A DNA stretch of 6,961 nucleotides from Clostridia bacterium. Its GTDB lineage: Bacteria > Bacillota > Clostridia > Oscillospirales > CAG-382. The position numbers and the translations under genes were made by a program. The DNA lies in the NCBI GenBank assembly GCA_900757905.1, contig CAAEPN010000004.1, positions 1 to 6,961 on the forward strand, given 5' to 3'. Shown here piece by piece: positions 1 to 5,755 of the stretch. The notes beneath the pieces were generated by a model. That model was not told where the DNA came from and made no database searches. It saw only the letters and a program-made list of their open reading frames with translations. Every line of letters starts with the position of its first letter. Within the stretch, counting starts at the first letter, position 1.

Positions 1-38
1 CGAAAGCCAAAAAGGAATCCGATAAATCTGAAAAATAA
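1..38 (+). CDS. C-terminal end of an upstream gene (partial)
   Basis: Only the last eleven codons and a TAA stop (36-38) are present in the frame that begins at base 3, encoding KAKKESDKSEK. The peptide is charged and lysine/serine/glutamate-rich, as many flexible protein tails are. The family cannot be recognised from so little. The frame is preferred because its stop lies three bases before a strong terminator hairpin (42-76). The frame starting at base 1 would instead run into the hairpin stem and stop at 52-54. The gene would converge on the AraC-family gene that follows. The coding assignment is inferred from this stop/terminator geometry only. Confidence 0.5.
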   Translation, partial: KAKKESDKSEK

Positions 39-41
39 TCA

Positions 42-81
42 AACGGCGGTGTAAGAGCTCTTCTTACACCGCCGTTCTTTT
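42..81. terminator. Bidirectional intrinsic terminator between convergent genes
   Basis: A perfect 15-bp GC-containing stem (42-56 with 62-76) encloses a 5-base loop. On the plus strand the stem is followed by CTTTT, for the upstream gene ending at 38. On the minus strand it is followed by TTTGATTATTTTT, a better U-rich tract, for the AraC-family gene whose stop codon is at 87-89. One hairpin therefore plausibly ends transcription from both sides. Confidence 0.9.
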
Positions 82-86
82 GGCGA

Positions 87-962
87 TTATTTTTCGTTTA
101 CGGCGATCCAAATTTCGCATTTGTAATTCGGGTCGTCGGTATTGGCCGACGCATAGACTTCAAATTCGACCTTTTCGGCATATTCGTACTTCGCGCTTTG
201 CGGGAAAAACTCCGTAACGATTCTGTGATAGGTCGTGATAAATGCGTCCGGCATTTTGCCCGTGCTTATGAATACCGCATAGGTGCTTGCCGGAATGGTA
301 ATGACCTCGAAACCGTCGTCGATCTTTCTTCCGTCGTATTCCACACCGATGCCGTAAGGAAACTGCTTTGCGTCAAGCTCGGATGAAAAGCAGATGCCGA
401 GCAAGCCTTTCATCACCGGATCTTTCGGCATATAGGAGATCAGCTTTTCCATCGTTCCGTCCGCACCGAATTCCTGCCACATGGAGGTAATGTCCGGCGT
501 GGCGTTTGCCGAGGTCGGCTTTCCGACCTGTTTTCTCTTGCAGACGACCGGGAACGCATCTCTCTTTTCAATTCTGTAATCCATTTTTACTCCTCCTGTT
601 AAGGTTAATTTTACAGAAAGAGGCGTGAAGGTTTTGACATTGCCGCCGCGTTTTGCTTCGCTCGGTGAAATGCCGTGAAATCGGGTAAAGGCACGGGAAA
701 AGCTCTCGGGCGTATCGTATCCGTATTTTAAAGCGATGTCAAGAATTTTGGCATTGCCTTTCGACAGTTCTTCGCCGGCAAGAGAAAGCCTTCGCATACG
801 GATATAATCGCCAAGTGAAAAGCCGCATAGAATTCCGAATACCCTTTGAAAGTGAAAAAAAGAGGAATAAGCTCTTTTGGCCGCTTCTTCGGGATCGATC
901 TCCTCGGTGATGTTTGCTTCGACATAGTCGAGCGCTCTTTGTATTCCCTGTATCCAATCCAT
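87..962 (-). CDS. AraC-family transcriptional regulator with C-terminal GyrI-like effector domain
   Basis: This 291-residue protein is a probable ligand-responsive transcription factor. Residues about 7-105 form an AraC/XylS DNA-binding domain with two helix-turn-helix units. The first spans about 23-44. The second spans about 72-95 and shows the family hallmark IxxIAxxxGYxxxxxFxRAFxxxxGxSPxxxR (ILDIALKYGYD, SFSRAFTRF, GISPSEAKR). Residues about 127-290 match the GyrI-like (SoxS/Rob/BmrR C-terminal type) small-molecule-binding fold, opening with MDYRIEKRDAFPVV. The domain order is that of E. coli Rob: HTH first, GyrI-like second. The ATG at 962 has AAGGGA at 971-976, eight bases upstream. Its own extended -10 promoter lies at 988-996, so it is probably monocistronic. 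The ligand and regulon are unknown; drug or lipophilic-compound sensing is known in the family but only inferred here. A second in-frame start at 584 has a better Shine-Dalgarno site (see separate entry). Confidence 0.93.
   Translation of the reverse strand: MDWIQGIQRALDYVEANITEEIDPEEAAKRAYSSFFHFQRVFGILCGFSLGDYIRMRRLSLAGEELSKGNAKILDIALKYGYDTPESFSRAFTRFHGISPSEAKRGGNVKTFTPLSVKLTLTGGVKMDYRIEKRDAFPVVCKRKQVGKPTSANATPDITSMWQEFGADGTMEKLISYMPKDPVMKGLLGICFSSELDAKQFPYGIGVEYDGRKIDDGFEVITIPASTYAVFISTGKMPDAFITTYHRIVTEFFPQSAKYEYAEKVEFEVYASANTDDPNYKCEIWIAVNEK
582..597 (-). promoter_or_regulatory. Strong internal ribosome binding site and ATG at the GyrI-domain boundary
   Basis: Inside the AraC-family gene, the minus strand reads AGGAGGAGTAAAAATG: AGGAGG at 597-592, then seven bases, then ATG at 584-582. 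This is a closer Shine-Dalgarno match than the gene's own AAGGGA. The ATG is in frame and is Met127, the first residue of the GyrI-like domain, so starting here would give a free 165-residue ligand-binding protein (87-584). Use is inferred. The Gly-Gly pair encoded by GGA GGA may also be needed in the full-length protein. Confidence 0.5.
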
Positions 963-987
963 TTGTCCGCTCCCTTTCTGTGTTTAC

Positions 988-996
988 AGTATAGCA
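988..996 (-). promoter_or_regulatory. Extended -10 promoter of the AraC-family gene
   Basis: The minus strand reads TGC-TATACT, with TATACT at 993-988 and TG at 996-995. This is an extended -10 for the housekeeping sigma factor. Seventeen bases upstream (1016-1011) the sequence is AAGAAA, a poor -35, so the TG extension probably carries recognition. It lies 26 bases upstream of the start codon. Between it and the next terminator (1036-1075) I see no clear operator. Confidence 0.6.
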
Positions 997-1075
997 CAAA
1001 GCAAAGCCCGTTTCTTGATTTTTCGTGCGCTCGGATGTCAGGCGGCCGCTTTTTGCTGCGGCAGGTAAAGATGAG

Positions 1076-1117
1076 CAAAAATGTACCGGGATATGCCGTT
1101 TCGGCGTATCCCGGTAT
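1076..1117 (-). terminator. Intrinsic terminator of the LRR protein gene
   Basis: The hairpin pairs 1084-1097 with 1103-1116 around a 5-base loop (14 bp with one G-U pair). On the minus strand it is followed by ACATTTTT (T-run at 1081-1077). It sits about 50 bases past the stop codon of the LRR gene and before the AraC promoter, insulating the two minus-strand genes. Confidence 0.85.
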
Positions 1118-1164
1118 GCAGCTGCGTTTACAGCATTTTTTGCGCTTGCACGTTCGCGGTTAGA

Positions 1165-2088
1165 TCAACCCACCGTGTCGTCTGCTTCGTCGGCGTTGTC
1201 TGCCGGTGCGTCGGTATTGTCGGCGTTGTCGCCGGCCGTATCGGTGTTTGCGTCGGTGTTGTCGGCATTCTCGTCGGTCGTGTCGGTGTTATCGGTGTTT
1301 TCTTCCTGACCGGCAGCGATATCATCCTTAGCAGCCTGTTCTTGGTAATATTCGGTAAGCGTGGTTTCCTTGAGTGTCCAGCTGGAGGAGTCGTTGAAAT
1401 CGACCGTACCGTCTTCCTTCGGAACGATGGTGTAGGCCATCGAAACGATAACCTTATCGGCAAAGGCGTCAAGCGGCGACCAATCTTCCACACTGTTGCC
1501 GTTGAGCACGAGCTTGACGAGCTTTTCGCCGTCAAGACCTGCAAAGCCGGCTACTTCCGTTAAGCCGCAGCTGGTGAAGGAGCCTCTTTCGATCTCGGTC
1601 ATGCCTTCGAATACCGAAGAATCGGTCACGTTGATGCCGCTTATTTCCACGTGGCGAACGCCGGTGAAATACTTTAATTCATCGAGCTTGGGCGCTTGAT
1701 CACCCTTGTAGGTATAAGTCGTACCCTTGACAAGATCGGAAAAATCGTAGGAAGAAACGTCTTCACCGGCCTCATCCTTGGCGAGGTATTCCGAATATTT
1801 GTCAACAAATTCGTCACCGCCGGTGATGACCTGAACGGTTTCGCTGCCGTCATAGGAAACGCCGAGATACTTGACGGCGGCCAGGTCGCTTTCCTTTAAG
1901 AAAGCCGGTGCTGTGCCGAGATCCTTTGCAATAGCGGCGGCAAATTTCTGATCTTCGAATAACGAAGAATGCGAGGTCGCTACGCCGTAAACGATGTACG
2001 CAATGGCGGCGAGAACGACTACAATTGCAACAAGCAGAACAATAAACGTCTTTTTCTGCTTCTTTTGAGAAGTGGATAACTGTGCCAT
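1165..2088 (-). CDS. Membrane-anchored internalin-like LRR protein with acidic Asp/Asn/Thr-rich tail
   Basis: This 307-residue surface protein has no firm functional assignment. A short basic N-terminus (KKQKK, 9-13) precedes one hydrophobic helix (about 15-37). There is no lipobox or obvious signal-peptidase site, so it is probably anchored N-in/C-out. Residues 44-75 resemble the cap before internalin-type leucine-rich repeats: FEDxxFxxxI, L57, then DLAAVKYL. Degenerate LRRs follow at about 130-215, ending in LVKLVLNGNSVEDWSPL, the familiar LxLxxNxIxDxSPL pattern. Residues 262-307 are almost only Asp, Asn, Thr, Ala and Glu, so probably disordered; no LPXTG or repeat anchor follows. The start is the ATG at 2088, with GGAGG at 2098-2094 five bases upstream. 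A longer reading from a TTG at 2100 would place the Shine-Dalgarno site inside the gene. Binding a protein or glycan partner is an LRR-based inference. Confidence 0.85.
   Translation of the reverse strand: MAQLSTSQKKQKKTFIVLLVAIVVVLAAIAYIVYGVATSHSSLFEDQKFAAAIAKDLGTAPAFLKESDLAAVKYLGVSYDGSETVQVITGGDEFVDKYSEYLAKDEAGEDVSSYDFSDLVKGTTYTYKGDQAPKLDELKYFTGVRHVEISGINVTDSSVFEGMTEIERGSFTSCGLTEVAGFAGLDGEKLVKLVLNGNSVEDWSPLDAFADKVIVSMAYTIVPKEDGTVDFNDSSSWTLKETTLTEYYQEQAAKDDIAAGQEENTDNTDTTDENADNTDANTDTAGDNADNTDAPADNADEADDTVG
1168..1305 (-). repeat. Low-complexity repeat encoding the acidic tail
   Basis: The last 46 codons of the LRR gene are built from GAC/AAC/ACC/GCC-type codons in imperfect short units. 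The heptapeptide NADNTDA occurs twice exactly, alongside variants such as NTDTTDE and DNADEAD. On the plus strand this appears as recurrent gtcggtgtt/gtcggcgttgtc. There is no fixed period and there are no spacers. Such a tract is liable to expand or contract in steps of three by slippage, which would keep the frame. Confidence 0.8.
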
Positions 2089-2093
2089 AATGT

Positions 2094-2098
2094 CCTCC
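2094..2098 (-). promoter_or_regulatory. Shine-Dalgarno site fixing the LRR gene start
   Basis: GGAGG on the minus strand lies five bases before the ATG at 2088-2086. It overlaps codons 1-2 of the longer TTG reading (2100), which is why that reading is rejected. Confidence 0.85.
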
Positions 2099-2120
2099 AA
2101 AATATGAAAATAATCGATGC

Positions 2121-2137
2121 TTGCGGAATATCCGCAA
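2121..2137. promoter_or_regulatory. Perfect palindrome in the LRR gene 5' leader (possible operator or 5' stem)
   Basis: TTGCGGAATATCCGCAA is a 7-bp inverted repeat (2121-2127 with 2131-2137) around a 3-base centre. It lies between the -10 box (2151-2156) and the Shine-Dalgarno site (2094-2098), starting about 7 bases inside the expected transcript 5' end (about 2144). It could be a repressor operator overlapping the transcribed start or a 5' mRNA stem-loop. No U-tract follows, so it is not a terminator. The function is inferred. Confidence 0.5.
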
Positions 2138-2150
2138 AACTACATTCTGT

Positions 2151-2179
2151 ATTATAGCACTCTTTTTACAAAAAAGCAA
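2151..2179 (-). promoter_or_regulatory. SigA-type promoter of the LRR gene
   Basis: The minus strand carries a consensus TATAAT (2156-2151) preceded by TGC (2159-2157), an extended -10. Exactly 17 bases upstream is TTGCTT (2179-2174), a partial -35 match. The predicted start point near 2144 leaves a leader of about 55 bases that contains the palindrome at 2121-2137. Confidence 0.75.
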
Positions 2180-2275
2180 CAGTTATTTGCAGGATTTTGT
2201 GCGTTTTCATCGCTTTTTTGAGAAAAACTGCCGTAAGGAATCCAAAAGAGAGCGCTTTTTGAGGGAAAGGCCGGC

Positions 2276-3451
2276 CTATAACCGCATTAAAAGCGCGTCG
2301 CAGGCACGTTCACAGTAGCTTTCGTAAAGACCGCGGTCGCGTAAGTAAAAAAGCACGGTGTACCGGTCGCGAAGCGTCAGTGCGCGCTTCATGCCGGAAA
2401 GTATCGTTTCGCGGTCTGTGACGGTGGACGGCACGCGCATGTCCTTGCAGAATTTTTCAACTTTTTCAAAATACGGCAGATAGCGGCGTGTCAAAGCATT
2501 TAAATGCTCGTCGTCGCTTTCCTCAAGCAACATTTCATAGAGTATTGCCACAAGCCGTGTGGCTTCGCAGACCTCAAGACCGTGCAAATGCGGCTTTTTG
2601 CCTTTTTCTACGTCGTCTAACTCCCATGCGTGCGCGATAATATGCTCCGAGCCGGAGGCAGGACGGGAGTTGCCGGTGTAGGCCATGCCAAGTCCCGTTA
2701 CGAGAAAGCCGTTCATGATCTTTTCGATACATCCGGCGTCGCGCGTTTCGAGCGCATAGCCGTTTTCAAGGCAGGCGTCTGTGGCGGCAAGCACGTCCGC
2801 GGCGATTTTTTCGCAATAGTATTCGCCGGTGTAGTCGCGCGCAAGCTCCCAGTCGAGAAGTCCCGTGTATTTGCCGAACATATCGCCGATTCCGGCAAAT
2901 AACATGTCGTGCGGCGCGTCTTTTACGATATCGAGGTCGGCAATCAGATATTTTGGCGTGGTCGCCTGCACGGTCGATTTGGTACCGTCGTGCAAGATCG
3001 GTGAACCGGCGGATACATACCCATCCATCGAGGGCGCGGTCGCACATACGGCATACGGCAATCCTAACCGGTAGGAAACCAGCCGGCAGCTGTCATTGAC
3101 CGTTCCCGATCCGACCGCAAGGATAAGATCCGGCAGCGGCGAATAGGCAAAAATATCGCTTTTCGCGTTTGGGTCGTGCGCGTGAAGAAGAATTTTTCCC
3201 AAGGTCTCGGCGTTCGGCAGAATGTTTTCGCCGTCAAGCACGTAAAAATGCGAAAGCATGCCGACGTTTTGCAGAATCTCGCAAACGCGCCTTCCGCAGA
3301 CCGCGAAAGTGTTTTGATCGGCAACGACGTATATTTTGCGGTAGTCCTGCAAGATTTCCGGCAGCTTTTCAAGCGCTCCGCGCGAAATTTCCGCTTTTTC
3401 GAACGGCGCACGGTGAATGCCGCGCACACAGGTGCAGTTAAATTCGGTCAT
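2276..3451 (-). CDS. egsA: sn-glycerol-1-phosphate dehydrogenase, AraM/EgsA family
   Basis: This 391-residue metal-dependent NAD(P)H dehydrogenase would reduce dihydroxyacetone phosphate to sn-glycerol-1-phosphate in the cytosol. In B. subtilis, AraM feeds this product to PcrB for heptaprenylglyceryl lipid. The family signs are a nucleotide-binding GSGTVND (114-120), the characteristic TAPSMDGYVS (138-147), and metal ligands of the iron-type alcohol/glycerol dehydrogenase superfamily: D190 in GDMFGKY, H270 in SEHIIAH and H290 in LHGLEV. The length fits the family (about 390-400 in Bacillota). The start is the ATG at 3451, with AAAGGAG at 3466-3460 eight bases upstream. A longer GTG reading from 3487 would run through the promoter -10 box. 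The gene has its own promoter and diverges from ligA. No pcrB or arabinose genes are nearby, so the lipid role is inferred. A related polyol dehydrogenase is the main alternative. Confidence 0.87.
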   Translation of the reverse strand: MTEFNCTCVRGIHRAPFEKAEISRGALEKLPEILQDYRKIYVVADQNTFAVCGRRVCEILQNVGMLSHFYVLDGENILPNAETLGKILLHAHDPNAKSDIFAYSPLPDLILAVGSGTVNDSCRLVSYRLGLPYAVCATAPSMDGYVSAGSPILHDGTKSTVQATTPKYLIADLDIVKDAPHDMLFAGIGDMFGKYTGLLDWELARDYTGEYYCEKIAADVLAATDACLENGYALETRDAGCIEKIMNGFLVTGLGMAYTGNSRPASGSEHIIAHAWELDDVEKGKKPHLHGLEVCEATRLVAILYEMLLEESDDEHLNALTRRYLPYFEKVEKFCKDMRVPSTVTDRETILSGMKRALTLRDRYTVLFYLRDRGLYESYCERACDALLMRL

Positions 3452-3459
3452 CGTAATTT

Positions 3460-3466
3460 CTCCTTT
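3460..3466 (-). promoter_or_regulatory. Shine-Dalgarno site fixing the dehydrogenase start
   Basis: AAAGGAG on the minus strand lies eight bases before the ATG at 3451-3449. Together with the -10 box at 3478-3483 it excludes the upstream GTG at 3487 as the start. Confidence 0.85.
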
Positions 3467-3477
3467 GATACGGTGAC

Positions 3478-3506
3478 AGTATACCACAAGACCGACTTTT
3501 TTTCAA
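3478..3506 (-). promoter_or_regulatory. SigA-type promoter of the glycerol-1-phosphate dehydrogenase gene
   Basis: The minus strand reads TTGAAA (3506-3501), a 17-base spacer, then TATACT (3483-3478) preceded by TGG, an extended -10. The -35 and -10 each match the consensus at five of six positions. The expected transcript starts near 3471, only a few bases upstream of the Shine-Dalgarno site, so the leader is short (about 20 bases). Confidence 0.85.
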
Positions 3507-3539
3507 GTGCTTCGGTAAAATTTCGGGCGTTATCGAGTA

Positions 3540-3568
3540 TTGACATCTTTCTTCGGAAATGCTATAAT
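3540..3568 (+). promoter_or_regulatory. Full-consensus SigA promoter of ligA
   Basis: TTGACA (3540-3545) and TATAAT (3563-3568) are both perfect matches, separated by the optimal 17 bases, with TG at 3560-3561 forming an extended -10. It is back to back with the dehydrogenase promoter: 33 bases separate the two -35 boxes. The predicted start near 3575 gives a leader of about 30 bases to the ligA ATG. Confidence 0.92.
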
Positions 3569-3604
3569 CAAAAGGAAATACGTCCGCAGAAAGGACACGG
3601 GAAA

Positions 3605-5638
3605 ATGAATACCATGCCAATTGAAAACCTCACGGAAGAACAGGCGGAAAAAGAGATAAAAACACTCAGCGAGCAGATCCTCTATCACCGCGAAAAATAC
3701 TACCTCAACGACGCGCCGGAAATATCCGACGCCGATTTCGACAAGCTGCTTGTCCGCTTAAACGAGCTTGAAACCGCTTTTCCGGCGCTGAAAAAGCCGG
3801 ATTCGCCGTCGCTTCGTGTGGGCGGCTACGTGGCGGAAAAATTTGAAAAAGTGACGCATGCCGTGCCGTTAAAAAGCTTAAACGACGTTTTTTCGTTCGA
3901 AGAGCTTGACGCGTATCTGCAAAAGACCGATGAAACGCTCGGCTATCCTGCTGCCTATGCCGTGGAGTACAAAATCGACGGTCTTTCGGTGTCGCTTGAA
4001 TATCGCGACGGTGTTTTTGTGCGCGGCGCAACGCGCGGCGACGGTACGGTCGGCGAGGATATCACGCATAATCTTCGCACTGTGCGCGGCATTCCGCTGA
4101 CGCTTGCCGAAAAGATTCCGTATCTTTGCGTGCGCGGTGAGGTCTATATGCCGAAAAGCGCTTTTGCCGCGCTCAACCGCAAGCGCGACGAGAACGGCGA
4201 AACGCCGTTTGCCAATCCCCGAAACGCAGCGGCTGGTTCTGTGCGCCAGTTAGACAGCCGCATTGCCGCGTCGCGCGGCCTTGCGATCTTCGTATTCAAT
4301 ATCCAGTCCGCCGAGGGCGCGCCGGAGTTTTCCTCCCATGCCGAAAGCTTGGATTACCTGAAAAAGCAAGGCTTTTCGGTTTCGCCGTCCTATCGCACAT
4401 TTACGGATTTTGAAAAGATCAATGCCGAAATTGAACGTTTTGGCGCAGAACGCGCGTCGCTGTCGTTCGATATCGACGGCGCTGTGGTAAAACTCGATAG
4501 CTTTGCTGACAGAGAAAAGGTCGGCGAGTTGCCCCATGCGCCGAAATGGGCGGCGGCTTTCAAATATCCGCCGGATGAAAAAAAGACCAAGCTGCTCAGT
4601 ATCGAGGTCGCGGTCGGACGCACCGGCGTGCTTACGCCGTTTGCCGTGCTTGAACCGGTAAATCTTGCCGGAAGCACGGTCAGCCGTGCCACGCTCCACA
4701 ATGCCGACTATATCGCCGGAAAGGATATCCGTGCCGGAGATTATGTATTTGTCCACAAGGCCGGTGATATCATCCCTGAGGTGGAAAAGGTTTCGATTGA
4801 GGACAGAACCGACGGGTGTGTGCCGTTTGTCATGCCGGAAATTTGTCCGAGCTGCGGCGAAAAGGTCGTTCGCGAAGCGGATGAGGCGGCTTACCGTTGT
4901 GTCAACGCGGAATGTCCGGCACAGCTTGCACGTGCGCTCGAGCATTTTGTATCGCGCGACGCGATGGATATCGACGGCTGCGGCGAAGCGCAGATCGCAC
5001 AGCTTATCGAAAAAGAACTGCTTCACAGCGCGGCGGATCTGTATGCCTTGACCGAAGAACAGTTGATCGGTTTAGACCGTATGGGCAAAAAATCGGCGGA
5101 AAATCTGCTTTCCGGAATTGAAGCGTCCAAAACGCGCGGTCTTGCCAGGCTTTTATATGCGCTTGGCATCCGTCATGTCGGCAAGCAGACGGCGGCGGCT
5201 ATTGCGGATCGGTTTGAAACGCTTGACGCATTGATTGCGGCAGCTTCCGACGCGGCGGCTTTAACGGAAATTCCGGATGTCGGCGGCGTGATCGCCGAAA
5301 GCATCGGCGACTATTTCAGCCGTCCGGGTTCCGTGCATTTGTGCAACCGTCTGAAAGAGGCCGGCGTGGATACGACGGTTAAAAAAGAGAAGAGCGGCGA
5401 CAGTCTTTCGGGACTTACTTTCGTCATTACCGGTACGCTTGCCGGAATGAAGCGCGACGAAGCGGCCTCTCTTATCACCGCCAACGGCGGCAAGGTCTCG
5501 TCGTCTGTTTCTGCCAAAACGAGCTATCTTCTCTGCGGCAGCGACGCCGGAAGCAAGCTTGCAAAAGCCGAAAAATTGGGCGTTCCGGTCATAGGTGAGG
5601 AAGAACTGCGCGCACTCATTGTCAAAACCGAGGAATAG
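3605..5638 (+). CDS. ligA: NAD-dependent DNA ligase LigA
   Basis: This 677-residue enzyme seals nicks during replication and repair, using NAD+ to form a ligase-AMP intermediate and releasing NMN. All bacterial LigA modules are present. Domain Ia (1-75) contains YY (32-33) and SDADFD (41-46) for NMN binding. The adenylation domain has nucleophile K123 in KIDG, then GATRGDGTVGEDIT, RGEVYM, FANPRNAAAGSVRQLD and FKYPP. An OB fold follows (VGRTGVLTPFAVLEPV). The four-cysteine zinc finger is C414, C417, C432 and C437. Helix-hairpin-helix repeats span about 440-590, and a C-terminal BRCT domain about 597-677 (LSGLTFVITG onward). The length is typical. The start is the ATG at 3605, with AAAGGA (3590-3595) nine bases upstream; the frame stays open back to 3176, but that part crosses the promoter and runs antisense to the dehydrogenase gene. 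F45 replaces the usual Tyr of the DAEYD motif. Confidence 0.98.
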   Translation: MNTMPIENLTEEQAEKEIKTLSEQILYHREKYYLNDAPEISDADFDKLLVRLNELETAFPALKKPDSPSLRVGGYVAEKFEKVTHAVPLKSLNDVFSFEELDAYLQKTDETLGYPAAYAVEYKIDGLSVSLEYRDGVFVRGATRGDGTVGEDITHNLRTVRGIPLTLAEKIPYLCVRGEVYMPKSAFAALNRKRDENGETPFANPRNAAAGSVRQLDSRIAASRGLAIFVFNIQSAEGAPEFSSHAESLDYLKKQGFSVSPSYRTFTDFEKINAEIERFGAERASLSFDIDGAVVKLDSFADREKVGELPHAPKWAAAFKYPPDEKKTKLLSIEVAVGRTGVLTPFAVLEPVNLAGSTVSRATLHNADYIAGKDIRAGDYVFVHKAGDIIPEVEKVSIEDRTDGCVPFVMPEICPSCGEKVVREADEAAYRCVNAECPAQLARALEHFVSRDAMDIDGCGEAQIAQLIEKELLHSAADLYALTEEQLIGLDRMGKKSAENLLSGIEASKTRGLARLLYALGIRHVGKQTAAAIADRFETLDALIAAASDAAALTEIPDVGGVIAESIGDYFSRPGSVHLCNRLKEAGVDTTVKKEKSGDSLSGLTFVITGTLAGMKRDEAASLITANGGKVSSSVSAKTSYLLCGSDAGSKLAKAEKLGVPVIGEEELRALIVKTEE

Positions 5639-5738
5639 TGTTCGGAAAATGCATCGAAACACGCCGGTTTTTCTTGGTGTTTACAAAAAATAGAACGGTT
5701 TGAAATCAATTTGTAACCCAAAAGAAGCGCGGTTCGAT

Positions 5739-5744
5739 TATAAT
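5739..5744 (+). promoter_or_regulatory. Probable -10 box for pfkA
   Basis: TATAAT at 5739-5744 is a perfect -10 in an AT-rich stretch, overlapped by TATACT at 5744-5749. No acceptable -35 lies at 16-18 bases; TTGTAA at 5711-5716 is 22 bases away. There is no TG extension. The pfkA promoter is therefore weaker or activator-dependent, or pfkA is partly read from ligA. Confidence 0.45.
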
Positions 5745-5755
5745 ATACTTTGATT

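Noticed and set aside
1045..1062. GC-rich inverted repeat GCCGC...GCGGC
   Set aside because: The stem is only 5 bp with an 8-base loop and no T-tract on either strand. It is too weak to call a terminator or operator.
1168..1305. Repetitive DNA considered as a CRISPR array or regulatory iterons
   Set aside because: The units are short and imperfect, without constant-length spacers, and are explained by acidic-tail codons.
846..1563. Plus-strand open frames opposite the AraC gene end and the LRR gene tail, rich in Val/Gly/Ser repeats
   Set aside because: They are antisense readings of the low-complexity acidic tail and of the terminator/promoter region, with no Shine-Dalgarno support.
2268..2277. 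AGGCCGGCCT palindrome overlapping the dehydrogenase stop codon
   Set aside because: It is a perfect palindrome without a loop, so it cannot form a terminator hairpin, and no T-tract follows. It is probably chance.
3176..3604. Open frame upstream of and in frame with ligA, giving an 820-residue protein
   Set aside because: It runs antisense through the dehydrogenase coding region and across the ligA promoter. The extra 143 residues have no LigA homology, and the 677-residue form from 3605 has a Shine-Dalgarno site and full domains.
4250..5026. 258-codon open frame on the minus strand within ligA
   Set aside because: It is a codon-bias shadow of ligA, with no recognisable domain, Shine-Dalgarno site or promoter. 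The ligA frame carries every conserved motif.
5657..5682. AAACAC...GTGTTT inverted repeat shortly after the ligA stop
   Set aside because: The 6-bp AT-rich stem has a bulge and is followed by ACAAAAAA rather than T residues on the plus strand, so it is unlikely to terminate ligA.
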